A stretch of 18,262 nt of DNA from Erythrobacter sp. (GCA_002695185.1 NZOF01000092.1:1-18262); one strand, 5' to 3'. Numbered from the stretch's first letter, positions 6,429 through 13,769 are shown. Numbers and translations are program-made. Notes: generated by a model not told the origin, from the sequence alone.

Positions 6429-6884
6429 ATGAACCCGATTATCGATGCTCTGCGAACCGCAATGTATGCCGATCTAGAGCACCATCCCAAGGACCAGATC
6501 GCCAGCATCTCGGTCGCAGACGAAGCGCATGCGCATTTCGAAGTGAGCAAAGTCGCCTTTGAGCACGGGTTTAAGGCCGCGCATTGGGCGTTCAACGGCC
6601 AGCAGACGCAGATCGGCGAGTTTATTATCGCGCACAAGGCCGCCCGTATCGTGATCCCCTTAACGGGTAATCCGTTTCTCGAGGCAACCCCAAACGTTGC
6701 CTATCGCTTCGATTCCGAAATCGAGCAGGCCACCTGCAACAGCCATAATGACGCTTTGGAGATCGCCTTCGAAGATGACGCCGAAGCGATCGCCGCAGCG
6801 CTGAACACCCTGAGGCTGCAGTTCACTCCCAAGATCCGGACCAATGTTCTCGTCTTCGACAAGATCGATTTGGCAGCTGCCTGA
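6429..6884 (+). CDS. Hypothetical protein, first gene of the MoxR-VWA cluster, 151 aa
   Basis: I do not recognise this soluble protein. The ATG at 6429 follows GGTGAGGG by five bases and is preferred over the in-frame ATG at 6390. The N-terminal 25 residues look like an amphipathic helix (IIDALRTAMYADLEHHP), followed by an alternating pattern such as FIIAHKAARIVIPLTGNPF and a C-terminal stretch ending VLVFDKIDLAAA. The composition is acidic with several histidines. It ends 13 bases before the AAA+ ATPase start, which has its own AAAGGAA site, so the two are surely in one transcript. It could be an adaptor or substrate of the ATPase; nothing in its sequence proves that. Confidence 0.75.
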   Translation: MNPIIDALRTAMYADLEHHPKDQIASISVADEAHAHFEVSKVAFEHGFKAAHWAFNGQQTQIGEFIIAHKAARIVIPLTGNPFLEATPNVAYRFDSEIEQATCNSHNDALEIAFEDDAEAIAAALNTLRLQFTPKIRTNVLVFDKIDLAAA

Positions 6885-6897
6885 AAGGAACTTTGAC

Positions 6898-8049
6898 ATG
6901 TATAACACCACTACCGTCAATTTCTCCCGCGCACTCTCCATCGCCTTGACCTATATCGACGCCGGCATTGTCCCGCTCTTCATCGGATCGCCTGGCATCG
7001 GCAAGACCCGCCTTGCCAAACTTATTGCCGAAGAGCTCAGCGCCGACCTCTTCTCGCTTCGGCTCAATAACATCCTTCCCGAGGATGCAGTCGGACTACA
7101 GTTCGTTGACCGCGAGACGAAGCAGACAGTGCGCTATGCACCCAAATGGGTTCCCGCAGCTGACGGCAGCGACGGCCCTCGCGTCGTATTTCTTGACGAA
7201 ATTCTTCAGGCTACCGACGAGCAACGCAAGGGCATCATGAGCGCTCTCCTCGAGCGCTATATCGGCGACAACGAACTGCCCGATAACTGCTACTTCGTGG
7301 CTGCCGCCAACTCCTCCGACGACGGTTCCTTCGTCTATGAAATGGACTCGGCAACCGCTGACCGGTTTGGCGTTATTCGCGTCATCAGTGACGTCGAACA
7401 ATGGGCGCGCGACTTCGCAGCCGATGCAGATATTGAACTGTCCATCATGGGCTTCCTCCGCATGCGGCCAGACCTTTTCGATGGCTACACCCATGATGAA
7501 ACGTCGGTGCCAGACGCCGATCACGAAAACGAGACAATCCGTGCCAGCGCGCGAACCTGGACGAAGGCTTCAACCTTTCTCAAAAGGGCCGCCGCTCGCC
7601 GCCTTTCGGAAGAAGACACGATCACCGGCCTTTCGGGCTTGCTTGGCACACGCATCACCAATGCTTTCTGGCAAGTCCATGGATCAATCTCGGGCCTTCC
7701 GACCCTCGCCGATATCAAGAAGATGAAGCGGCGGGATCGGCAGGATACGAGCCCCACAAGCATGGAAATCATGTGGGCTTACGGTCAGGCGATGATCTGG
7801 TCAGCGAAGTCGCACAACGATATCGTATCGAACTTCAGCGTGCTTGATGACTGGTCGCCGCGCGATGGCGTCATGTTCGTCGAGACACGGACGCATATCG
7901 TTGAATCCATGTTGGGCCATGCCCGTAAATACCACGACATAGAGGCGTCTCAGGACTCGCGGATCGGAGCGCAGATCAAACAGTGGCGCAGCATCGCCGC
8001 CAATGAGAACGAGACCCCGGTCAGGGAAACTTTCCAGGCAGCAGCATGA
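6898..8049 (+). CDS. MoxR-type AAA+ ATPase
   Basis: A 383-residue AAA+ protein. Walker A is GSPGIGKT at residues 30-37, Walker B is VVFLDE at 96-101, sensor 1 is AAAN at 135-138, and ATADRFG at 152-158 supplies a likely arginine finger. The MoxR hallmark arrangement (LNNILPEDAVGLQF after the first helices, then a KWVP loop) is present. MoxR ATPases form rings and use ATP to remodel or activate partners, almost always with a neighbouring VWA protein; the next gene provides one. The C-terminal 170 residues form the lid and a charged extension. ATG 6898 is chosen for its AAAGGAA site; the frame is open further upstream inside the previous gene. Its stop overlaps the next start (ATGA). Confidence 0.93.
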   Translation: MYNTTTVNFSRALSIALTYIDAGIVPLFIGSPGIGKTRLAKLIAEELSADLFSLRLNNILPEDAVGLQFVDRETKQTVRYAPKWVPAADGSDGPRVVFLDEILQATDEQRKGIMSALLERYIGDNELPDNCYFVAAANSSDDGSFVYEMDSATADRFGVIRVISDVEQWARDFAADADIELSIMGFLRMRPDLFDGYTHDETSVPDADHENETIRASARTWTKASTFLKRAAARRLSEEDTITGLSGLLGTRITNAFWQVHGSISGLPTLADIKKMKRRDRQDTSPTSMEIMWAYGQAMIWSAKSHNDIVSNFSVLDDWSPRDGVMFVETRTHIVESMLGHARKYHDIEASQDSRIGAQIKQWRSIAANENETPVRETFQAAA

Positions 8050-9326
8050 GCACAAACCCTGCACAGCAGGACGCAGCCAAAGTCCTCGAACTGTTTCCTC
8101 ACATTGGAGCAACCGCTCTTTTCAAGAAACATGTTCGAGGCGAGGGCGCCCTGGCAGCGACGGATGGCACGCATATCTTCCTATCTCGGCGCTATTTCGA
8201 ACTCGATCGCAAGAAGCGCCACGGCATTCTGATCCATGAGTATCTGCACTGCGTCATGTCACACCCTGAACGAGCCGCACTCTTGCTGCTGCGCGAGGGA
8301 TCGGCCTTCGACATGCGCAGACTGAATGTCGCTGCAGATGCGCTGATCAATGAAACGATCAGGATCGAGATCAGTCGCCGGCCGCGCCATCTCGATCTCC
8401 CTGACAATCTCTATTATCTCAAAGAGGTCGCAGCCGAACTCTGCAACCTTGGTATCGTCAAGTCCAAGGACGAAATCTCGCTCGGCGCAACCAGCATGGA
8501 AGCACTCTACTTTCTGCTCGGCGAGGCCCTCGATAAGGCCAAGGACATTCTTTCGCGGGGAGAGGGCCATGCGCAACCGACCTCCACTGCTGAACGGGCT
8601 ACGCAGAGCGCTGCTCGGAAAATTGTAGACTGGTGCGAAGAAGATCCCGATCTCAAACCGGCCGAAGGCACTCCTGAACAATTGCGAGGTCAGATCGAGA
8701 AGCAGAAGCAAATCAATGCAAACGCCTCTTCGACCTATGGGAGCGAGGCGGGCAGCCTTGTCGATCGGCTGAAAGGCGACATCCCCAAAAGCCGCACGCC
8801 TTGGGAACGCGTATTGCGTCATCTTGGCGCAAAGCACCTGTCTAAAGCCCGCTCGCGCAACCCACGGCGACCTTCGAATGGAATGCTGAGCCGGGAAGGC
8901 ATGGGCGGGGCCGACATATGGCAACCCGGCCGGAACCGCAGTCCTCAACCGAGGGCACTTGTTATCGCCGACAGTTCCGGATCGATCGATCTATCGATCT
9001 ACGCCCGCTTTCTCGGCGAGTTGGATCGGATGCGCAAGCGCACCAACGCCTCGTTTGATTTCGCCACGGCTGATACGTCGATTAAACCGAGAACGAAGGT
9101 CGACGGATTGACCGACCTCAAATCACTCAAATTTGAGGGAAGGGCCGGGACCTCTTTCATTGAGCCCTTATCGGTGGCGGAAAAGGAAGCATATGATCTG
9201 GTCATCTACATGACCGATCTGGCCGGCTCATTTCCAAAAGCCTGCAAGGTGCCCGTCATATGGGCGGCTCCCTTGGCAGACGCCGAGAAACGATCGGCGC
9301 CTTTTGGGCGTTTGCTCGCCATTTGA
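8046..9326 (+). CDS. Metallopeptidase-like and VWA-like (DUF2201-type) partner of the MoxR ATPase
   Basis: A 426-residue two-part protein. The N-terminal part has a zinc-site motif HEYLH at 64-68, then VMSHPER at 70-76 and LNVAADALINE at 93-103, the pattern of the putative metallopeptidase domain found ahead of VWA-like domains. A charged linker (about 165-235) leads to a VWA-like C-terminal domain with the MIDAS signature DSSGS at 309-313, AGTSF at 367-371 and a strand ending MTDLAG at 389-394, then VIWAAPL. All predicted metal-binding residues are intact. The ATGA overlap with the MoxR gene implies coupled translation. By analogy with other MoxR-VWA pairs it probably docks on the ATPase ring and carries or selects the substrate; peptidase activity itself is unproven in this family. 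Confidence 0.88.
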   Translation: MSTNPAQQDAAKVLELFPHIGATALFKKHVRGEGALAATDGTHIFLSRRYFELDRKKRHGILIHEYLHCVMSHPERAALLLLREGSAFDMRRLNVAADALINETIRIEISRRPRHLDLPDNLYYLKEVAAELCNLGIVKSKDEISLGATSMEALYFLLGEALDKAKDILSRGEGHAQPTSTAERATQSAARKIVDWCEEDPDLKPAEGTPEQLRGQIEKQKQINANASSTYGSEAGSLVDRLKGDIPKSRTPWERVLRHLGAKHLSKARSRNPRRPSNGMLSREGMGGADIWQPGRNRSPQPRALVIADSSGSIDLSIYARFLGELDRMRKRTNASFDFATADTSIKPRTKVDGLTDLKSLKFEGRAGTSFIEPLSVAEKEAYDLVIYMTDLAGSFPKACKVPVIWAAPLADAEKRSAPFGRLLAI

Positions 9327-9337
9327 AAGGACCGGGA

Positions 9338-9544
9338 ATGCCCCAAAAGACCTCATTCATCATTGCTCTTAAAACCGACGAAGAGGCGCTCTTCTGGTCG
9401 AATGAAACGGGCTGGGGAGACAAAGACAGTGCGACGCGCTTTACCCAGGCGGAACGAGCCGCCTTCGCCCATCCTGATCCCGCTCATTCCGACAAGCCCA
9501 ATATCTCTGTCATGGAACCCGGTGCCCGCTGGGTTGAAGACTGA
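9338..9544 (+). CDS. Small protein with a WSNETGWG motif, 68 aa
   Basis: A short soluble protein starting at ATG 9338 with GAAAGGACC upstream. Residues about 20-40 read FWSNETGWGDKDSATRFT, a pattern I associate with small uncharacterised proteins of bacteria, phages and plasmids, and the C-terminus is an acidic tail (ARWVED). It lies 11 bases after the VWA gene and 12 before the next, in the middle of the MoxR cluster. No function is known to me. A longer reading from 9260 would overlap the VWA gene and lacks a ribosome binding site. Confidence 0.75.
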   Translation: MPQKTSFIIALKTDEEALFWSNETGWGDKDSATRFTQAERAAFAHPDPAHSDKPNISVMEPGARWVED

Positions 9545-9556
9545 AAGGAATTTTTC

Positions 9557-9727
9557 ATGGCCACTCGCCATCTTCCCGCCGCTGCTCAAGCGATCGCCGC
9601 CCAGCAAGGCTGGAACGAGGAATCTCTCGTCATTCACCTTGCCGGCTTTATCCAGCAGCAGGGCCAGAACGATAAGCTCGCCGAATACCTCGGCGACGTC
9701 GCCAGCGAAGAAACCACTGTCCGGTGA
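9557..9727 (+). CDS. Very small conserved-position protein, 56 aa
   Basis: An ATG at 9557 preceded by AAAGGAA opens a 56-codon frame ending in TGA at 9725. The product begins MATRHLPAAAQAIAAQQGWN and continues as an amphipathic, probably two-helix protein (SLVIHLAGFIQQQ, then DKLAEYLGDVASEE). The fit between its neighbours is tight: 12 bases after the previous stop and a 4-base GTGA overlap with the next start. Together with the good ribosome binding site this argues that it is real despite its size. Function unknown; helical small proteins of this kind can be adaptors. Confidence 0.7.
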   Translation: MATRHLPAAAQAIAAQQGWNEESLVIHLAGFIQQQGQNDKLAEYLGDVASEETTVR

Positions 9728-10281
9728 GCGAAGATCCTAACCTTGCCGCAGCGAGATGGATCACGGCAGCATGCGGCAGCTATCCTGACGTCATCAAAGC
9801 TGACGGCGATGGCTTTATTTTCGAGACCCGCCCGACAAAGATTGCTCTCGATGCCTTTCCTTGTGGCGAATGCGGCGAAAACGCGATCTACGAGGTCATC
9901 CGCAACGAAATCTCCGGCGACGAAGAGGGCTGGTATTATGAAACCATCCTTTACGACAATCCGCCCGCTGATGGCGAAGCAGGCTCGATTGTGGAAGGTG
10001 TCTATTCGCGCCGCATCGAAGTGAAGGGCGACATTGAGGCATTCTTTCATGGTCGTCTAGTATTCACCACTGGGAGCGACCACGCGCAAAAAGCAGCACT
10101 CGGCCGCAGACAGCATTATGAGCGCACACTGGATGAATTGACCGGCGAAATCACCGCCTACCTCGATCAATTTATTGCCAACATAAAGTTGATCGGCGCC
10201 CCTTACTCCTCCCAGAGAATGCAGGAGAAGATGGCCCAGGTCATGCGCGCAATTACCGACCAGAACTCAGCCCATGACTGA
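9724..10281 (+). CDS. Hypothetical soluble protein, 185 aa
   Basis: I do not recognise this protein. It starts with GTG at 9724 inside the stop of the 56-residue gene (GTGA). A CGECGEN motif at about residues 47-53 contains two close cysteines and could bind a metal or be a redox pair. Acidic, aromatic-rich sequence follows (GDEEGWYYETILYDNP), and the C-terminal third is a predicted long helix (TLDELTGEITAYLDQF, then QRMQEKMAQVMRAI). Translation is coupled both upstream and downstream (8-base overlap with the next gene). It belongs to the MoxR cluster. Confidence 0.75.
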   Translation: MSEDPNLAAARWITAACGSYPDVIKADGDGFIFETRPTKIALDAFPCGECGENAIYEVIRNEISGDEEGWYYETILYDNPPADGEAGSIVEGVYSRRIEVKGDIEAFFHGRLVFTTGSDHAQKAALGRRQHYERTLDELTGEITAYLDQFIANIKLIGAPYSSQRMQEKMAQVMRAITDQNSAHD

Positions 10282-10765
10282 TATGTCCCAGCATCACGTG
10301 GCGATCTTCGTTCCCCGCGGCCGAGAAAGCCTGATCAAAAAAATCAAAGCAGCCGTCGAAGGCCCTATGGGTCCATTCGATCTTTCGTGCATCGCTTATC
10401 AAGGGCGGACCGAAGAACATTGCGGCTTTGATGAGGACGCACGGCGGGGTCTCGTAACAGCAGCCGACCTGCACTATGGCTACCCAGAAATGGGTCTTGC
10501 CACGATGGTCGAATGGACCTTCTTCAAAAAATTCGGCATGCCTTGGGACGAAGCTCACCAATTCGGACGCCACCTGCGAGAACTTGGTCTCGGCATGCGT
10601 TGGCACTGCGCGAGCGATAGCGACATGAAATGGAATCCTGTCTCCAACGAATTCGAAGATCACTGGGAGACGAAGGTTGACGTCATGCCTTCAGCCATTT
10701 CCGAAACCGAACGAGCACTGGACCCAACACGCGAGTTGGACTTCACCAAGGCGGTTGAACAGTGA
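10274..10765 (+). CDS. Hypothetical soluble protein, 163 aa
   Basis: I do not recognise this protein. Start ATG 10274 overlaps the previous gene by eight bases, and a possible second start lies three codons on. It opens with a hydrophobic strand followed by a basic helix (HHVAIFVPRGRESLIKKIKAAV). It is notably rich in histidine, tryptophan, methionine and acidic residues in the middle (HYGYPEMGLATMVEW, LGMRWHCASDSDMKWNP). The composition suggests a compact alpha/beta fold, possibly metal-binding. It ends in a GTGA overlap with the next gene. Confidence 0.75.
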   Translation: MTDMSQHHVAIFVPRGRESLIKKIKAAVEGPMGPFDLSCIAYQGRTEEHCGFDEDARRGLVTAADLHYGYPEMGLATMVEWTFFKKFGMPWDEAHQFGRHLRELGLGMRWHCASDSDMKWNPVSNEFEDHWETKVDVMPSAISETERALDPTRELDFTKAVEQ

Positions 10766-11184
10766 GCTCCTATCCCACCGAAGCAACCTATGATCTTTGG
10801 ATTCCGCGTGACACCCGCCAGGTTGCAAAAGGCACGCCCCTCATAGCCCGGGCGCCCGAGCTTCCGGACGGCAACATGATCCACGCCTACTACGAAGAAC
10901 CGGGTAACTACGCGAATGTCACGACGTTTGCGCACAGGATCATCCAAGCTGCGGGGCGCCTGCATGATCGATATCCCACGAGCAAGCTGCAGGGATTTTA
11001 TCTGGAAGATGTCGTTCACGTAGGGCGCATCGGATACAGAGTCGGGCTGAATTGGGTCATCACCGAATTCACCGACCTCGCTTCGCTCATCGAATGGGAT
11101 CCCGGGCCGCATTTCCTGGGCGGATCGCCTTCAGCGCGCTATGAACGCGACAGCAAAAACACGATGCGACTGTTAAATCTGTAG
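10762..11184 (+). CDS. Hypothetical soluble protein, last gene of the MoxR-VWA cluster, 140 aa
   Basis: I do not recognise this protein. It starts with GTG at 10762 in a 4-base overlap with the previous stop, so translation is coupled. It is rich in Tyr, Gly, Pro and Arg (YYEEPGNYANVTTFAHRII, then KLQGFYLEDVVHVGRIGYRVGLNWVITEF), a pattern typical of a beta-rich domain with one central helix. Downstream is a 120-base gap with a fresh promoter, which marks the likely end of the operon, although I see no clear terminator. Confidence 0.72.
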   Translation: MSSYPTEATYDLWIPRDTRQVAKGTPLIARAPELPDGNMIHAYYEEPGNYANVTTFAHRIIQAAGRLHDRYPTSKLQGFYLEDVVHVGRIGYRVGLNWVITEFTDLASLIEWDPGPHFLGGSPSARYERDSKNTMRLLNL

Positions 11185-11210
11185 GTTCCGATGCCGGGCT
11201 TTCCTCAATT

Positions 11211-11239
11211 TTGGCACCTGAATCTGAGTATCCTATAAT
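11211..11239 (+). promoter_or_regulatory. Near-consensus sigma70 promoter
   Basis: TTGGCA (11211-11216) and TATAAT (11234-11239) are separated by exactly 17 bases. The -10 box is a perfect consensus and the -35 differs in one place. Predicted transcription starts near 11246, giving a leader of about 60 bases before ATG 11306. It is the best promoter in the window. Confidence 0.7.
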
Positions 11240-11266
11240 CACGGGCATATTTGATTGCGTTCATCA

Positions 11267-11292
11267 GGTCGCTTCAGAAACGCGAAGCGACC
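11267..11292 (+). promoter_or_regulatory. Leader hairpin just upstream of a ribosome binding site
   Basis: GGTCGCTTC (11267-11275) and GAAGCGACC (11284-11292) are exact complements around an 8-base loop. The stem lies wholly inside the predicted 5' leader and ends about three bases before the AGGAA site (11296-11300) of the gene at 11306. There is no T-tract, so a terminator is unlikely. A role in mRNA stability or in control of translation is plausible; alternatively it is a protein-binding DNA site downstream of the promoter. Confidence 0.55.
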
Positions 11293-11305
11293 ACTAGGAA
11301 CTTAC

Positions 11306-11728
11306 ATGCTCGTCGTAGTACATCCCGGATCTGCCTGCGGCTCGGCAGACTTCAACCTCGGTTTGATCGAAGGATCGCGCGTCCGCGAACGTCTAGCCCG
11401 CACAATCCTGGGCTGGACTGATGAAATAGTCGTCGTCGACAATGATCTGTCCGACGAACTGGAAACCTATGCGATGCTCGGCCTCGCCATTGCCAATGCC
11501 TCCGGACGAAAATCAGCAGTGCGTGTTGGCGGCGATTCCGGGAAAAGCGGCTGGGCCGAAAATGTTGCCGGCCAGATATGCAAAGTGGCGAAACACAAAA
11601 ATGTGTATCTCACCGGCGCATGGCACCAGCCCAGCGACGAGCAAGGCTGCATCGACCGGCTGAGCCGGATATTGCGGCGCGATCACGGGATCGATAGCAG
11701 CATAATGCCCTGCAGCCTGGTTCTTTGA
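11306..11728 (+). CDS. Hypothetical alpha/beta protein with its own promoter, 140 aa
   Basis: I do not recognise this protein. Start ATG 11306 has AGGAA six bases upstream; the frame could be read from TTG 11255, but that codon lies before the leader hairpin and lacks a ribosome binding site. It has alternating strands and helices in a Rossmann-like rhythm: MLVVVHPGSACGSADFNLG at the N-terminus, EIVVVDNDLSDELETY near 36-51, SAVRVGGDSGKSGW near 68-81 and NVYLTGAWHQPSDEQG near 96-111. The HPGS turn after the first strand and the GGDSGKSGW loop are candidate nucleotide- or phosphate-binding loops, though neither is a true Walker A. It is monocistronic by its flanks. Confidence 0.7.
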   Translation: MLVVVHPGSACGSADFNLGLIEGSRVRERLARTILGWTDEIVVVDNDLSDELETYAMLGLAIANASGRKSAVRVGGDSGKSGWAENVAGQICKVAKHKNVYLTGAWHQPSDEQGCIDRLSRILRRDHGIDSSIMPCSLVL

Positions 11729-11817
11729 GTGTCGGCATTACCATACCGCCCTCAATGACGACGCTTTGCTGAAGGCTCGATAGAAGCTGCGATTTTTTCA
11801 ATCGGCTTGGCAAATCA

Positions 11818-11861
11818 TCAGATTTTGAACGACTTAACCCTCAATCCATCGCAAAATCTGA
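11818..11861. repeat. Perfect 10-bp inverted repeat with a 24-base spacer
   Basis: TCAGATTTTG (11818-11827) and CAAAATCTGA (11852-11861) are exact complements in the 236-base gap between the genes at 11306 and 11965. The same gap holds a bulged hairpin at 11784-11808 (AAGC, CGATT, loop, AATCG, GCTT). Two half-sites 34 bases apart centre to centre, about three helical turns, would suit a looping or paired-dimer operator for the downstream gene. No convincing -10/-35 pair was found here. Confidence 0.4.
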
Positions 11862-11964
11862 GCAAAACACAATCCCTCTGATACATATGTCCGACTATAC
11901 CGATAATACCATCGCATCGGGTTGGACACGTATGCAGAATGAGCTTGGGAAAGGAGAAACGACG

Positions 11965-12507
11965 ATGCGCCTGACCTCGCTTCAAAAAGCCTTCCGCACG
12001 GCGATCTCTGCAACCTTCGGCTGCATTGCTCGTATCGCGCCAGATTTGCGCCAATGGACCCATGATCTGCGCATCACGCTGGAGGCCGGCCCCCGCCTGC
12101 TAACGACGGCTTCATCAGGCCGCCTCAGCAAGTACCTTGATGGACCCGAACTCGAGCAGGCTCACGCCATTAGGCGTCTCCGAAACGTCATCGGATTCGT
12201 ATGCCTCTTCCTCGTTGTAATCCTCATTACACGAATGTATGGTTCTGATAATGCCCGAATGTCCTTTGACATTTTAGGGCCGATCATGACCGGCTTAGGG
12301 CTCGCCATCCTGTGTTGGCGGCTGGCTGTCAGAAGTTCAATCGAGCTAACCAAACGCGTTCACCAATGGGCTCTCGAAACGCAAGATGATCCCAGCCTCT
12401 GGTTATCTCAGCCTGCCGATGCCTCGGCAGTATTCGCTCCATGGATTCCCCGGCGCTCCATGGTCATTCGTCGTTCGTGGAAGAAGCTGAAAAGGAGGCT
12501 GAATTGA
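11965..12507 (+). CDS. Small inner-membrane protein with two transmembrane helices, 180 aa
   Basis: This protein has a basic amphipathic N-terminal region of about 70 residues. Two hydrophobic helices follow (VIGFVCLFLVVILITRMY and ILGPIMTGLGLAILCW), then a cytoplasmic-looking basic tail ending RRSWKKLKRRLN. ATG 11965 is chosen because AAAGGAG lies eight bases upstream; an in-frame ATG at 11887 would add 26 residues but has no ribosome binding site. Its stop shares bases with the TTG start of the next gene, so the two are co-translated. By the positive-inside rule both ends would face the cytoplasm. No family recognised. Confidence 0.68.
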   Translation: MRLTSLQKAFRTAISATFGCIARIAPDLRQWTHDLRITLEAGPRLLTTASSGRLSKYLDGPELEQAHAIRRLRNVIGFVCLFLVVILITRMYGSDNARMSFDILGPIMTGLGLAILCWRLAVRSSIELTKRVHQWALETQDDPSLWLSQPADASAVFAPWIPRRSMVIRRSWKKLKRRLN

Positions 12508-12854
12508 CACGTCTGGCCCTCAGCTCTGAAGACCGCGACCTTGCCATGCTTATCAAGAGCATTGGGGAAGAAACCATCCTCGACAGCGCCAGGACGGCAG
12601 CCGAGGTGGAAGCAATCCCGATGCTGATTGTCTACGGTCCAATCCCTGCTACCGGCTATATCGACGAAAGCCATCGCGATACGATCGAACTTGTATCTCT
12701 TACTCAGCGGCAAGGTTGCGCAAAAACCGTCGTCTACCGCGTGCTTCGCCGCGAACTCGTCGGCCAGGTTCTCGATGAGCTTGAAGATCATGGCGGTTAT
12801 CGCGCATCAATGGTCGAACCCAACGGCGATATAGCTCAAGGTTATCAGCTCTAG
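12504..12854 (+). CDS. Hypothetical soluble protein coupled to the membrane protein, 116 aa
   Basis: I do not recognise this protein. The start is TTG at 12504: AAAAGGAGG ends about five bases upstream and TTGA overlaps the previous stop, which is a far better initiation site than the in-frame ATG 12441 lying inside the previous gene. The N-terminal half is helical and acidic (SSEDRDLAMLIKSIGEETIL). The middle has strands (IPMLIVYGPIPATGYID; TIELVSLTQRQGCAKTVVYRVLRREL) and the end resembles a short helix followed by GYRASMVEP. Coupling with a two-helix membrane protein suggests a small complex at the membrane. The minus-strand operon converges on it with only a 30-base gap. Confidence 0.65.
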   Translation: MTRLALSSEDRDLAMLIKSIGEETILDSARTAAEVEAIPMLIVYGPIPATGYIDESHRDTIELVSLTQRQGCAKTVVYRVLRRELVGQVLDELEDHGGYRASMVEPNGDIAQGYQL

Positions 12855-12884
12855 CTGTCGGACGTCCAAAGCGTCATAGCGCGA

Positions 12885-13769
12885 TCAGTCATCGAGCAGG
12901 TACGCGAAGCCATCTTCGAATGTCACAGGTTGATAGGTTGGGCGCTCGACGGCCCTGCCGCCACCAACAGACGACGCCCAGTCGACGTAAGGGCCCATCG
13001 ATACAGGTTCGCCTTGTGCCCCCACAGCCTTCCTCAAAGCGAATAGATCAAGCAGGGTGATAAACTCCGGTCCATAGAGGCCGTGAACGCTCCTGAAACG
13101 CTTTACCGGCCCTATGAGGGCAGCAGGCTCAAAGCTTTCGCCTTCGATATATCCGCCGTCCTCGAGGTGCTCTCGCAGCTCTCCGTAATCGCTATGAAAA
13201 AGCATCGCTGACGATGAAACCGGCACGACTTCGAGACTGGACTCGGGTACCGATGAAATCTCCAACTTCTTGCCGCCATCAGCAAATCGAAAGCTGAATT
13301 TCACAAATGAAGGATCATCGATGCCGACGGCCTCCAACCTTTGGCGATTCCCCGTCGATGTGAAGTTGAACGGATAAGACGCTACGACGACCCCAGATGG
13401 CCCCCAGGCATCCACGTACATCTGGAGGGGGCGAGGGCCCCGGCCATCCCAGAAGATGCCGACCGCATGCACCTTGCCGGCGCCTCTACGAAAGTGCGAG
13501 CTTTCCAGAACAACTCGCCGTTGATCCCGCTTGCGCTGCATCTCCATAGCCGCCGTCGAGGCACCCATAAGCTGACGCGATGCTTCCTCGAGCAGCGCCG
13601 GATCAGCGCTTGCTACCCGCAACGAACTCGGTCCGGCGGCGGTCGATTCCGAGCGGCCGCTGGCAGGAGATGCAAATGACACATCCACCGCCAACCAGTT
13701 CGCTGACGCAATCGACGTTCCTGCAAGACACGCAAGACACACTCCTGAAGCGATCGCTTTGAGAAGCAT
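12885..13769 (-). CDS. Exported protein of unknown function, 294 aa
   Basis: The N-terminus (MLLKAIASGVCLACLAGTS) is a signal peptide: a positive residue, a hydrophobic core and a probable cleavage after ASA near residue 23. The cysteines in the core do not make a good lipobox. A Ser/Ala-rich linker is followed by a helix (about 58-82, ending QRKRDQRR) and a beta-rich region (VHAVGIFWDGRGPRPLQMYVDAWG, then SFVKFSFRFADGGKKLEISSV), with another domain after about residue 185. GAAGG lies before the ATG. It is the last gene of a three-gene minus-strand operon, ten bases after the secretin-like gene, so a role in the same envelope structure is likely. I recognise no catalytic motif. Confidence 0.72.
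   Translation of the reverse strand: MLLKAIASGVCLACLAGTSIASANWLAVDVSFASPASGRSESTAAGPSSLRVASADPALLEEASRQLMGASTAAMEMQRKRDQRRVVLESSHFRRGAGKVHAVGIFWDGRGPRPLQMYVDAWGPSGVVVASYPFNFTSTGNRQRLEAVGIDDPSFVKFSFRFADGGKKLEISSVPESSLEVVPVSSSAMLFHSDYGELREHLEDGGYIEGESFEPAALIGPVKRFRSVHGLYGPEFITLLDLFALRKAVGAQGEPVSMGPYVDWASSVGGGRAVERPTYQPVTFEDGFAYLLDD

Noticed and set aside
8259..8948. A 229-codon minus-strand open frame
   Set aside because: It is opposite the metallopeptidase/VWA gene, whose motifs are on the plus strand.
8984..9003. Clustered GATC/ATCGAT steps in the VWA gene
   Set aside because: They are explained by codons for Ser-Ile-Asp in the MIDAS region; no longer repeat structure is present.
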